From the NCBI GenBank assembly GCA_964360255.1, contig CAYHVK010000011.1, forward strand, positions 1 to 64,000: a DNA stretch of 64,000 nt. The letters are read 5' to 3'. The notes under the pieces were generated by a model, which saw only the letters and a list, made by a program, of their open reading frames with translations, was not told the origin of the DNA and made no database searches. Within the stretch, counting starts at the first letter, position 1; each line of letters opens with the position of its first letter. Below are positions 8,104-16,018 of the stretch, in pieces. Source of the stretch: CAYHVK01 sp964360255 (GTDB lineage: Bacteria; Bdellovibrionota; Bdellovibrionia; Bdellovibrionales; UBA1609). A program made the position numbers and the translations under genes.

Positions 8104-8868
8104 ATGACTATAAGATCATTACTATATTCCACTCTTGCGACCTACCTTTCGTTGATTTGCCTAAACGCAAATGCCGCAGCCGCAGAAAAACTAAAGCCTC
8201 ATTTTAAAGCGGTAGCTTTTGATTACTTCGTGATATTTAATCCGAATTCAGTCGTTTCTGAGGTGGAAAAAATATTTCCTGGCAAAGGTTTAGAGTTTAC
8301 AAAAGCATGGCGAAGTAAGCAGTTTGAATACGGATTTATTCGCTCTATTACAAAGCGCCATGCCGATTTTTTCTCAGTAACGGGTGATGCACTCGATTAT
8401 ACAGCAAAAGCCAGCAATTTAGATTTGAGCCCCAAAGCTCGTGAGTCGCTTCTTAATGCGTACTTAAATCTAAAGCCTTGGCCCGATGCTATTCAAAGTT
8501 TGAAGAAACTAAAAGAGGCCGGCGTGCGTATCATTACCATCGCAAACTTTAGCCAAAAGATGTTACGTTCCAACGCTCAAAATGCCGGTATTGTGAATCT
8601 TTTTGATGAACTTTTAAGTACTGAAGTGAACGGGACATATAAGCCGGACCCAATGGCTTATGAACTTGGTGTAAAGAGATTGCAACTCAAGAAAAATGAA
8701 ATTGTCTTCGCAGCATTCGGTGGTTGGGATGCTTATGGAGCAAAAAATTTTGGATACCCTACATATTGGGTTAATCGATTTGGACTTCCAACAGAGATCT
8801 TAGGACTTGAGGCAGACCATACTTCAAGAGATATGTCTGGATTGTTGGATTTTGTTTTTAATCGATGA
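8104..8868 (+). CDS. Exported haloacid-dehalogenase-like (HAD type II) protein
   Basis: A 254-residue HAD-superfamily protein with a Sec signal peptide (hydrophobic stretch about residues 4-22, likely cleavage in the NANAAAAE region). Motif I is VAFDYFVIFNP, keeping the nucleophile Asp but with the usual later Asp replaced by Asn and the Gly-Thr pair absent; motif II lies near TIANFSQ; motif III Lys is in TYKPDPMAY; motif IV is FGGWDAYGAKNFG, close to the 'AWDA.GAK.FG' of L-2-haloacid dehalogenases. Periplasmic localisation is uncommon for this fold and the substrate is unknown. GGAG 9 bases before the ATG. Its promoter matches that of the neighbouring ECF sigma gene, so it is a likely regulon member. 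Confidence 0.85.
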   Translation: MTIRSLLYSTLATYLSLICLNANAAAAEKLKPHFKAVAFDYFVIFNPNSVVSEVEKIFPGKGLEFTKAWRSKQFEYGFIRSITKRHADFFSVTGDALDYTAKASNLDLSPKARESLLNAYLNLKPWPDAIQSLKKLKEAGVRIITIANFSQKMLRSNAQNAGIVNLFDELLSTEVNGTYKPDPMAYELGVKRLQLKKNEIVFAAFGGWDAYGAKNFGYPTYWVNRFGLPTEILGLEADHTSRDMSGLLDFVFNR

Positions 8869-8995
8869 GCGGAGGTTGGTCATTGCAGTGGACATAATGG
8901 TGACCTCAGCGGCTTAAGGCTCGAAGAGCGGTTAACTCAGGAGTTGATTGATTAAAAGGCTAAAAATCATTGTAGATCTTATTCAAAAGATTAAG

Positions 8996-9126
8996 AAGTA
9001 CCTGTGAAATCTGTATCGGACGGCATGCCAAGACAACGGATTCTGAAGGCCAACAGAATAGGCCGCTTTCTCGCGGGGGCTTAAAAATGTAGGGGCGGCC
9101 AAACAGAGCTGGTTTCACAAGTACTT
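8996..9126. ncRNA. Candidate structured RNA in a gene-free stretch (8869-9219)
   Basis: The 350 bases between the HAD gene and the next gene hold no plausible ORF but do hold nested complementarity. A 16-bp outer stem pairs 8996-9011 (AAGTACCTGTGAAATC) with 9111-9126, with one mismatch and one G-U. Inside are a perfect 6-bp hairpin (9040-9045 with 9054-9059, loop AAGGCCAA) and GGCCGC at 9061-9066 pairing GCGGCC at 9095-9100, plus the palindrome GGCATGCC (9022-9029). This is a multibranched fold. I do not recognise 6S, SRP, tmRNA, RNase P or a known riboswitch. Strand is undecided. Confidence 0.4.
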
Positions 9127-9219
9127 GATTTTACTAATAAATTTTAATTATTTATGACTGACTGTTAGAATAATAACAGGCGAAATCACTTATCAGATTT
9201 GTTATATTACTCGCTGTCT

Positions 9220-10776
9220 ATGAAATACGTTTTTGCCTGCTGCCTATTTTCATTCTTTATCAGTTTGAGTTCACATGCTCAGGGTGGTGCTGTAAGAGCT
9301 GAAAGACCTAGTATTTTTAGGATTAAGCCAAAAGCTAGTGATCACGATATCATTTGGGAAACATACAAAAAAGCACAGATTGTTTTTGTTGCCCAGCTTT
9401 TAGAGTTTTACCCGCCAAAATCTAAGCTCTACTTTTTAGCTCGAGATGGTGAATATCTTTTTGATTTAGCCCAGCTTGTAACAAAAGGCACATCTGATTA
9501 TGAGCGTATAAAGCTTTTGAATGTATCTTCTATTAATATGGAAGATGCAAATCTGATAAACTATTTGAATCAAAACGGTCTCACGGAGCAATCATTAATG
9601 AAAGGTGATGCCATCCTGGTTGATACATGTTGTCGGGGAAGTATTAAAGACAAGATTCAAATGCTTTTTTCTGATGAAGTTAAAGATAGTATAAAATTAC
9701 AACTTATCATATCGAAATCAGGTGAAGATCCATCTTCTCGGGCATTTCTTTCTAACGCCAATTTGAGTTTCGACTTGGGCCTGTATTCATCTAGAGATAG
9801 ACAAATTCTCTCTAGACAAATTATTGAATACGAAAAACTAGAGAAGTACAATGACAGATCTACTCACTTCAAGCTCATTGGCAAAAAATATTACCCTATG
9901 AGCGAATCTTTTATACCAAAAAAAGACAAAAAAATGTCTAAAGAAGATAAGATAAGTCAGGATCATGATATCCATGAGAATGCACATGTTTCAAAGATCA
10001 AAAATACTAAAAGAAGAGCTGACTTAAGAGCATACTGGTTGGGTCCAGAAGTCCAAGATGAATTAAAAAGTATTCGAGAGGATCTAAGGGCCATTCGCAA
10101 AGCCTTTTTGACAGGAGAAGAAAAATACGTACAAAGTTTAAAAAAGCAATTGAGTGATCTCTCGCATACGAACGAATATGAGTTACTTGAAGCCCATATT
10201 AGAGATGCTTACGATATACTAGCCAATCAAAATTATAAAATTAAAATTAGTCTGCCAGACTTGGGTTTGAGTGATGGTAATCAGAAGCCTGAGCAAAGTT
10301 TTGTTTCTCGGGTCAGTAATGAAGAGCCAGCTCAAGTAAATGTTCAAAAATTATTCTCACAAAAAAAGTGGGATGAGATTGTTGCAATACTTAAATCTGA
10401 AAAAATCAATTACGAACTTTATCAATCTGTGATTGAAAAGTTGTATAAGAAAAAAATAGTTCATGAAGAGTTGGCCCGCATTCAGATTGAATTCTTTGTA
10501 AATGGTTTTGAGAGATTAAAATTAAACTCGTCTGAGCCTGATCGGTCTTACGCAGTTGTCCCATTTTTAAACTATTTATTAAAAAAGGGCAGGGGCCAAC
10601 TTCTGTCAAATATAGCCTTTTTGGGCTCGCCCATGGCCGATGCTGCGTCTGCAGAATCAACCGATGCTTTTTTTACAGAGCTCGCGCAAGCTGACTCGCA
10701 GGCGATGGAGATCTTAAAGAGTTTGCAGGCTGATGGTGGTCCTGTTAGCTCTGGTTGTGAAGAGGCGCTGCTTTAA
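9220..10776 (+). CDS. Exported protein of unknown function with an 'ARDG' domain
   Basis: A 518-residue protein with a clear signal peptide (MKYVFACCLFSFFISLSSHA). Residues about 40-200 contain YFLARDGEYLFDLAQ and later ILVDTCCRGS. This pair of motifs resembles the 'RDG...' and 'GYRGS' segments of HAD/phosphoribosyltransferase-linked proteins of surface polysaccharide clusters; that link is tentative. The middle (about 220-330) is charged and probably helical/coiled, and the C-terminus (about 350-518) looks all-helical. The ATG at 9220 is preferred over a TTG 7 codons upstream because it places the signal peptide at the terminus; a TATATT at 9203-9208 with TG one base before it would give a leader of only a few bases. 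Confidence 0.7.
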   Translation: MKYVFACCLFSFFISLSSHAQGGAVRAERPSIFRIKPKASDHDIIWETYKKAQIVFVAQLLEFYPPKSKLYFLARDGEYLFDLAQLVTKGTSDYERIKLLNVSSINMEDANLINYLNQNGLTEQSLMKGDAILVDTCCRGSIKDKIQMLFSDEVKDSIKLQLIISKSGEDPSSRAFLSNANLSFDLGLYSSRDRQILSRQIIEYEKLEKYNDRSTHFKLIGKKYYPMSESFIPKKDKKMSKEDKISQDHDIHENAHVSKIKNTKRRADLRAYWLGPEVQDELKSIREDLRAIRKAFLTGEEKYVQSLKKQLSDLSHTNEYELLEAHIRDAYDILANQNYKIKISLPDLGLSDGNQKPEQSFVSRVSNEEPAQVNVQKLFSQKKWDEIVAILKSEKINYELYQSVIEKLYKKKIVHEELARIQIEFFVNGFERLKLNSSEPDRSYAVVPFLNYLLKKGRGQLLSNIAFLGSPMADAASAESTDAFFTELAQADSQAMEILKSLQADGGPVSSGCEEALL

Positions 10777-10880
10777 AAACAATTTTAGAATCCGAGTTAA
10801 GGCATTCTGTGGATAACAAAAGTTCGACTGCCCCTGTCTTTGGCGTAGAGCCACTGGAACTGATTCTAAACTGTCGTTTG

Positions 10881-10901
10881 AAACTTGCTTATCTGCAAGC
10901 T
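10881..10901 (-). terminator. Possible terminator after tRNA-Arg
   Basis: Read on the minus strand just after the tRNA CCA end: AGCTTGC, loop AGATAA, GCAAGTT followed by TTC. A 7-8 bp stem with one G-U and only a short T run; a weak or processing-type terminator. Confidence 0.4.
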
Positions 10902-10978
10902 TGGTGAACCCAGCACGACTCGAACGTGCGACCTACTGCTTAGAAGGCAGTTGCTCTATCCAGCTGAGCTATGGGTCC
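10902..10978 (-). tRNA. tRNA-Arg (anticodon TCT)
   Basis: The minus strand gives a complete cloverleaf. The acceptor GGACCCA pairs TGGGTTC with one G-U. The D arm holds AGCTCAGCTGGATAGAGC. The anticodon stem is ACTGC/GCAGT with loop CTTCTAA, so the anticodon is TCT (reads AGA). The T arm has GTTCGAGTC. Discriminator A is followed by an encoded CCA (10904-10902). Total 77 bases with CCA. Confidence 0.95.
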
Positions 10979-11049
10979 GCTGATATATAAGGTTTTATTA
11001 TCATTCGACCTGCTAGCGGTCACTCGAAAATAGTCCTATCTGACAATGT

Positions 11050-12378
11050 TTAGCTATTTTTTGGTGTTCTTTTGCTAGTTATAAAGAGAATTAACATCCC
11101 CGCGATGGCTGAAAGTAGAGAGCCCACTAAAATTGAGAGTTTTGCGACCGTCAATTGGGGTGTGTTGTCGACAAAAGACAGATTGCCGATAAATAAGGCC
11201 ATAGTGAAGCCAATACCACCAAGGGCGCCGACACCTACGATATGACCCCAGTTCACATCTTGCGGAAGTTCTGCGATTTTTAGGCGCGTGCTAATGAAGG
11301 CCATGAGTGTGATCCCCAGCGGTTTACCGATGAGAAGTCCGAATACGACACCGAGGCCAATTGGATGACTAAAAAGCGATGGGATTTTACTCAATGAGAA
11401 TTCAACACCAGCGTTGAATAATGCAAAGAGCGGCATAATAAAAAAGGCCACCCATAAGTGGAGCGTGCGGACCAGCTGATCAAGTGGTGATTGGGCTTCT
11501 CTTAAAATTAAGCGCATCTCTTCGATTGTCTCGCTAGAATTAGTTTCAGTGGAGCTATGTACAAGTTTTGAAACAGAGTCTTTCAATTCTTGATGCGGGA
11601 TCAGAGAACGAAATGGGCAAAGTAAGCCCAGTGCCACGCCAGCAATAGTGGCATGGACGCCGCTTTTTAAAACTGCGAACCAAAATAGAACGCCAAAAAT
11701 GACATAAACAAGTCGCGAGCGGACGCCAGAATAATTTAGAGTGGCGATCATCAGTAGAATCGCCGCCGAATAAGATAAGCTGACGAGATCAAGTTCATTT
11801 GTATAGAAAAGCGCGATGACGATAACGGCGACCAGATCATCAACAATAGCGAGAGTGAGCAAGAAAATTTTAAGTGCAAAAGGGACGCGATTGCCGAGGA
11901 GTCCTAAAATCCCCACAGCAAATGCAATATCAGTGGCCATTGGTACAGCCCAACCTGAAGCGGTGAGTGAACTTTGATTAAAAGAATAATAGATTAAAGC
12001 CGGAACAATGACTCCGCCCAAGGCACCAAACATTGGGAATGCCGCTTTTTTGAAGGTTGTGATTTCACCGGTGGTCATTTCACGTTTGATTTCTAAACCT
12101 ACGACAAAAAAGAAAATGACCATAAGGCCATCGTTCACCCAATGTTGAAGTGATTTGACGAGGTGAAAAAGTCCGAGTTGAAAGCCAATTTCAAGATTGA
12201 GAAGATCAAAATAGAAGTTGCTGTAATCGGAGTTCGCCCACCAAAGAGTGAGGCAAGTCACCAAAAGTAAAAGCACACTGCTTGATGATTCAAGATGCAT
12301 GAATTCACGAATGGGGTTTGTAACCGAGCGGATGATTTGAGCCGACACATTTGTTGGCCGAGGCATTACGTATTTCAT
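11050..12378 (-). CDS. nhaA: Na+/H+ antiporter NhaA
   Basis: A 442-residue inner-membrane antiporter with about 12 helices. Family landmarks are VVGLEIKREMTTGEI (after the first helices), MATDIAFAVGILGLLG with the transport Asp, and LAIVDDLVAVIVIALFY with the paired Asp residues that bind Na+ and H+. It exchanges Na+ (or Li+) for protons, for pH and salt homeostasis. There is a hydrophilic insertion around residues 260-310, longer than in E. coli NhaA. It lies 49 bases after korB on the same strand, with a near-perfect hairpin just before its start codon that could limit translation. Confidence 0.95.
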   Translation of the reverse strand: MKYVMPRPTNVSAQIIRSVTNPIREFMHLESSSSVLLLLVTCLTLWWANSDYSNFYFDLLNLEIGFQLGLFHLVKSLQHWVNDGLMVIFFFVVGLEIKREMTTGEITTFKKAAFPMFGALGGVIVPALIYYSFNQSSLTASGWAVPMATDIAFAVGILGLLGNRVPFALKIFLLTLAIVDDLVAVIVIALFYTNELDLVSLSYSAAILLMIATLNYSGVRSRLVYVIFGVLFWFAVLKSGVHATIAGVALGLLCPFRSLIPHQELKDSVSKLVHSSTETNSSETIEEMRLILREAQSPLDQLVRTLHLWVAFFIMPLFALFNAGVEFSLSKIPSLFSHPIGLGVVFGLLIGKPLGITLMAFISTRLKIAELPQDVNWGHIVGVGALGGIGFTMALFIGNLSFVDNTPQLTVAKLSILVGSLLSAIAGMLILFITSKRTPKNS

Positions 12379-12385
12379 GAGTTCA

Positions 12386-12406
12386 TGATCGAGAGTCTCT
12401 CGATCA
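12386..12406 (-). repeat. Hairpin immediately upstream of the nhaA start
   Basis: TGATCGAGAG (12386-12395), one base, CTCTCGATCA (12397-12406): a 21-base near-perfect palindrome ending 7 bases before the nhaA ATG at 12378. The only purine-rich Shine-Dalgarno-like bases (GAGAG) lie inside it. No T run, so it is not a simple terminator between korB and nhaA. Confidence 0.7.
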
Positions 12407-12427
12407 AAGTCAATTCTAGGGCCTCGT

Positions 12428-13444
12428 TTAACGGAAATGGTCGAGAGTTTTATCGAGGAAATTAGCGCTGAGTCTTAAATCTTTTTCTTTGAGCTGAGCT
12501 AAAGGTTCAGCGCATAAATTCAGTTTCTGCTCGAGAGTTTCAAGATTTTTTGACAAATAAAAGAGACCCGTAACAATAGAGTCACTATTCCGAAACTCAC
12601 GCATTGTTTTGAGCGCACTCGCAGAATCATGGATATCGTGATCAGCTGCTAAAGATTTAAGTGTTAAGTAAGACCCATCAGCCATTTCAATGCGGCTTAC
12701 GCCGTCACTATCAGCTTCTGTAAGGAGGGTCTCGGCTTTAGGTTGAATAAAGCCCAGCTCTTGTAGAGCGACCTTATGCTCTTTCACATAGTCATAGCTG
12801 CGAGTGGAGCCATCATTATTGGCATAAGTAATACAAGGTGAAATCACATCAATGAGAGCCGTGCCAGGATGTCTTATTGCAGCATCAATGAGACTGATCA
12901 ATTGTTTATTATCGCCCGAAAAAGAGCGTGCGACAAAGCCGCAGCCAGCTTCAATAGCTAGCGAGCAAAGATCAACAGACTGGAATGGATTCACTTCGCC
13001 AGATTTCTGCACGGATTCTAAATCAGCAGTGGCTGAGAATTGACCTTTTGTGAGGCCATACACTCCGTTATTTTCAATAATATAAACCATTTTCACATTC
13101 CGACGAAGAAGATGAATAAAGCCGCCTAAGCCAATGCTGGCGGTATCGCCATCACCAGAGATGCCAAGAATTTCTAAGTTATGATTAGCCACGCGAGCGC
13201 CCGTCGCCACACTGGCCATACGGCCGTGAATGGAATTAAATCCATGTGATTGATTCATAAAATAAGCGGGTGTCTTAGATGAGCAACCAATGCCTGAGAG
13301 CTTCGCAACTTGAAAGGGGTGAACTCCCGATTGAAAGTAGGCGGCCATAATATTTTTCGTCACGCTATCGTGACCGCAGCCCGTGCAAAGAGTTGAGGCT
13401 GACCCGGCGTAATCTTTAAGTTCAAGTCCAACGGAGTTTATCAT
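12428..13444 (-). CDS. korB: 2-oxoacid:ferredoxin oxidoreductase, beta subunit
   Basis: A 338-residue thiamine-diphosphate subunit. It shows CTGCGHD (Cys20/Cys23) at the N-terminus, GIGCSSKTP, the ThDP/Mg motif GDGDTASIGLGG with NNGVYGLTKGQ, and later NPFQSVDLC. Together with KorA it would oxidise 2-oxoglutarate or another 2-oxoacid to the acyl-CoA with ferredoxin as acceptor. The C-terminal 80 residues beyond the core are charged. It overlaps the korA stop by 4 bases (ATGA) with AAAGGGG upstream, so the subunits are coupled. Substrate is inferred from the KorAB-type two-subunit layout, not proven. Confidence 0.9.
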   Translation of the reverse strand: MINSVGLELKDYAGSASTLCTGCGHDSVTKNIMAAYFQSGVHPFQVAKLSGIGCSSKTPAYFMNQSHGFNSIHGRMASVATGARVANHNLEILGISGDGDTASIGLGGFIHLLRRNVKMVYIIENNGVYGLTKGQFSATADLESVQKSGEVNPFQSVDLCSLAIEAGCGFVARSFSGDNKQLISLIDAAIRHPGTALIDVISPCITYANNDGSTRSYDYVKEHKVALQELGFIQPKAETLLTEADSDGVSRIEMADGSYLTLKSLAADHDIHDSASALKTMREFRNSDSIVTGLFYLSKNLETLEQKLNLCAEPLAQLKEKDLRLSANFLDKTLDHFR

Positions 13445-15219
13445 TTGAACCCCTTTAAAATATCTTCGGCTGTCATCGGCAGACCATCAAATACCGTGAG
13501 AGATTTAATTTTTATGGCCAGATCTGGCCACTCATTACGTAAAATCATAGCGAGTTGTCCATCACGGTTTTGTTCAACAACATAAATTTCTTTATGGCTT
13601 TCGATGAACTCGCGAATTTCTGGCTGGAGCGGAAGCGCCCGAATGCGCATATGAGAAGTGGGCTTTGTAGATTTCAAAATATGACGAGCTTCTTGTACGG
13701 CCGGCTCGCTAGAGCCATAAGAAATAAGAGCGGTTTCAGCTTTAGACACTTGGTCTATTACAGGCTTCGGCACAATATCTCGAGCAGTCACGAATTTTTT
13801 CTTCAGACGAATCAAAAGATTTTCAAAGTTCACATTGTCTTCAGAGTAAGCCGAAGTTTCAGTGTGTGAAGTACCACGCGTGAAGTAAGCGGCTTTTGCA
13901 TGAGGAGTGCCAGGTAGTGTTCGGTAAGGGATGCCATCACCATCTACGTCTTTGTATCGAGCAAAGCTTTCAAGATCATTCAGCGCTTTAGCATCTAGAA
14001 CTTTGCCGCGATTGTAAGGTTTTGTGCCGGATTTGAGTTTTTTAGAAATCCAGAAGTTCATTCCTAGATCAAGATCGCTGAGAACAATCACTAGAGTTTG
14101 CAAGTGCTCAGCTAAGTCGAAGCAAGTTTGACCAAATTCAAAACACTCTTCGATAGAGCCAGGTAACAGTACAACATGCTCGGTGTCACCATGAGAGAGG
14201 CGGTAAGAGGCTAGTAAATCAGCCTGCATGGTGCGAGTTGGTAATCCTGTTGATGGGCCTGCACGCTGAACATTCCAGATGACAGAAGGGATTTCTGCGA
14301 AATAAGAAAGTCCTGCGGCTTCAGCCATAAGTGACAAGCCTGGGCCAGAAGTGGCGGTAAGGGCGCGTGCCCCTGCCCAGCCGGCGCCAATTACCATATT
14401 GATGGCGCTCAGCTCGTCTTCAGCTTGTACAACGGCGTAGTTATTCTTTTTATCGTGAGTTCGTGATTGCTTCGCATATTTTTGAAAGCTTTCAGCGACT
14501 GAGCTCGAGGGAGTAATAGGATACCAAGCAAGAAACGTGCAGCCCCCATCAAGAAGGCCTAATGCTGAAGCCGAATTTCCATCAATTAAAATTTTATCGT
14601 TATTGCCTGACGGTATCGCTTCGGCACGGTGTTTGAACTTTTCTAATACAGTTGATTTTAAATTATTTGATCGCACATGATCGCGTCCTAAAACTACAGC
14701 GTTTGTGTTAAGCACAATAACTGAAGGTTTATCAGCAAATTGATCGGCCACAACTTCGTTGACGATATTTTCGGGCATTTCAAGAAGCTCAGCTACAATG
14801 CCCACATAAATCATGTTGATCAGCATCTTACGCATCTTCGCCACATCAGTGGCTTTAAGACTTAAATCTTTAAATGGAATAGGAAGATGAATCACATCCG
14901 CACGTTTATTTAAAATCACAGCGTCGGCTGCCGTTATCAGTAAACCATCCGCTCGTAAACTTTGAATATCTTTTTCGATAGTAGCCGGATTCAACGCAAC
15001 AACGATATCGTTGAGTTTCTTGCGCGCCGTAAAACCTTCTGATGAAACGCGAATTGTAAACCAAGTCGGCAAACCGGCAATATTTGATGGAAACAAATTT
15101 TTAGCACTCACGGGCAGACCCATTCTAAAAAGCGAGCGGGCTAAAATCTGATTTGAGGATTGACTGCCGCTTCCGTTAACGGTGGCTACAGTCAAATTGA
15201 AATTATTCTTCATTGCCAT
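13441..15219 (-). CDS. korA: 2-oxoacid:ferredoxin oxidoreductase, fused gamma-alpha subunit
   Basis: A 592-residue fusion. Residues about 1-190 form the gamma domain (NGSGSQSSNQILARSLFRMG, and LFPSNIAGLPTWFTIRVS). Residues about 215-590 form the alpha domain (GNSASALGLLDGGCTFLAWYPITPSSS, AEDELSAINMVIGAGWAGARALTATSGPG). This gamma-alpha fusion is the aerobe-tolerant KorA type. No separate 4Fe-4S delta subunit is present nearby, as is usual for this type. It overlaps the upstream acyltransferase by 17 bases and korB by 4, inside a six-gene overlapping operon. Confidence 0.92.
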   Translation of the reverse strand: MAMKNNFNLTVATVNGSGSQSSNQILARSLFRMGLPVSAKNLFPSNIAGLPTWFTIRVSSEGFTARKKLNDIVVALNPATIEKDIQSLRADGLLITAADAVILNKRADVIHLPIPFKDLSLKATDVAKMRKMLINMIYVGIVAELLEMPENIVNEVVADQFADKPSVIVLNTNAVVLGRDHVRSNNLKSTVLEKFKHRAEAIPSGNNDKILIDGNSASALGLLDGGCTFLAWYPITPSSSVAESFQKYAKQSRTHDKKNNYAVVQAEDELSAINMVIGAGWAGARALTATSGPGLSLMAEAAGLSYFAEIPSVIWNVQRAGPSTGLPTRTMQADLLASYRLSHGDTEHVVLLPGSIEECFEFGQTCFDLAEHLQTLVIVLSDLDLGMNFWISKKLKSGTKPYNRGKVLDAKALNDLESFARYKDVDGDGIPYRTLPGTPHAKAAYFTRGTSHTETSAYSEDNVNFENLLIRLKKKFVTARDIVPKPVIDQVSKAETALISYGSSEPAVQEARHILKSTKPTSHMRIRALPLQPEIREFIESHKEIYVVEQNRDGQLAMILRNEWPDLAIKIKSLTVFDGLPMTAEDILKGFK

Positions 15220-16018
15220 TGGCCTTTAAATCTTCTTCTGAACTCGATTCAATCACTTCGGCATCAAATTCATCGGCGATTGTATTCGCCTCGATTTGCG
15301 GCCCGTAAGCGTTCGGATCGATTGATAGCGCGAATTCTTTGTACTTCGCATTGATCGTTTCGATATCAGAAGGAGGTATAACTGGTCCGATGTGAATAGT
15401 CAAAAAGCCCGGGGCCGGTAAAGGTCGCCCTTTCGGGAAAAGCTTAGCATTTCCTTCTAGATAGAGAAAAAGGATAGGAGTATTGCTTCGCTGTGAAAAT
15501 ACACTGACCCCACGTTTGAACTCTTTTACATACCCATCTGGCGAGCGAGTGCCTTCTGGAAACATAATCAGCCAAATGCGATCAAGGCTCTCGAGTAGGC
15601 TCGTGCAGAGAGAAATGGCTTCGCCTTTTCGATCTTTTCTATCGATAGGAATGGCTCCCAGGCAGTGAGCCGAGAAAAAAGTGAAGAGAGAATTGCGAAA
15701 CCAGTAATCTTTTGCAGCGGTGATGTAGAGGTCAAGCCAATAGCGAACCGGAATAGCCGCCGCAATAGAAACCGCATCTAAGTGGCTGGCGTGATTTGAG
15801 ATAATGATCAGGCGTTTGTGAGTTTTATAAAGTTCGCGAAACGAACCTTTAACAATAAGAAAAATATAAAATCGAAAAGCGATTTTTAAAAATGCGCCCC
15901 AGAGATAACGAAAAACTAAACTCGTAAAATCTAAGTGACGCGTAAAAAGTGGCAAGTGCTTGAGGTGCCCAGGCAGCTTCGTCCACTGTTCGTTTTCGTA
16001 GTTCCAATCTTTCATCAT
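15203..16018 (-). CDS. 1-acyl-sn-glycerol-3-phosphate acyltransferase (PlsC-like)
   Basis: A 271-residue membrane-associated LPLAT-family acyltransferase. Motif I is NHASHLDAVS (H-x4-D), motif II GAIPIDRK, motif III MFPEGTRSPDG, motif IV TPILFLYLEG. It has a hydrophobic N-terminal segment (FRYLWGAFLKIAFRFYIFLIV, about 35-55). It would acylate lysophosphatidate, directly upstream of the CdsA step whose homologue is the adjacent gene. The acidic C-terminal tail (SSSEEDLKANGNEE) is an add-on. The start overlaps the CdsA-like stop by 4 bases and its end overlaps korA. Confidence 0.88.
   Translation of the reverse strand: MMKDWNYENEQWTKLPGHLKHLPLFTRHLDFTSLVFRYLWGAFLKIAFRFYIFLIVKGSFRELYKTHKRLIIISNHASHLDAVSIAAAIPVRYWLDLYITAAKDYWFRNSLFTFFSAHCLGAIPIDRKDRKGEAISLCTSLLESLDRIWLIMFPEGTRSPDGYVKEFKRGVSVFSQRSNTPILFLYLEGNAKLFPKGRPLPAPGFLTIHIGPVIPPSDIETINAKYKEFALSIDPNAYGPQIEANTIADEFDAEVIESSSEEDLKANGNEE

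Noticed and set aside
6636..8934. A 16-base exact match (GCTCGAAGAGCGGTTA) between the end of the GAF gene (6636-6651) and the stretch after the HAD gene (8919-8934)
   Set aside because: In 64 kb a single 16-base match is expected about every second window by chance; flanks do not align, so it is not a convincing gene remnant.
12320..12350. A further TGTAACC with downstream CCG inside nhaA as another ECF promoter
   Set aside because: It lies antisense within coding sequence and the -10 does not match CGCATTG.
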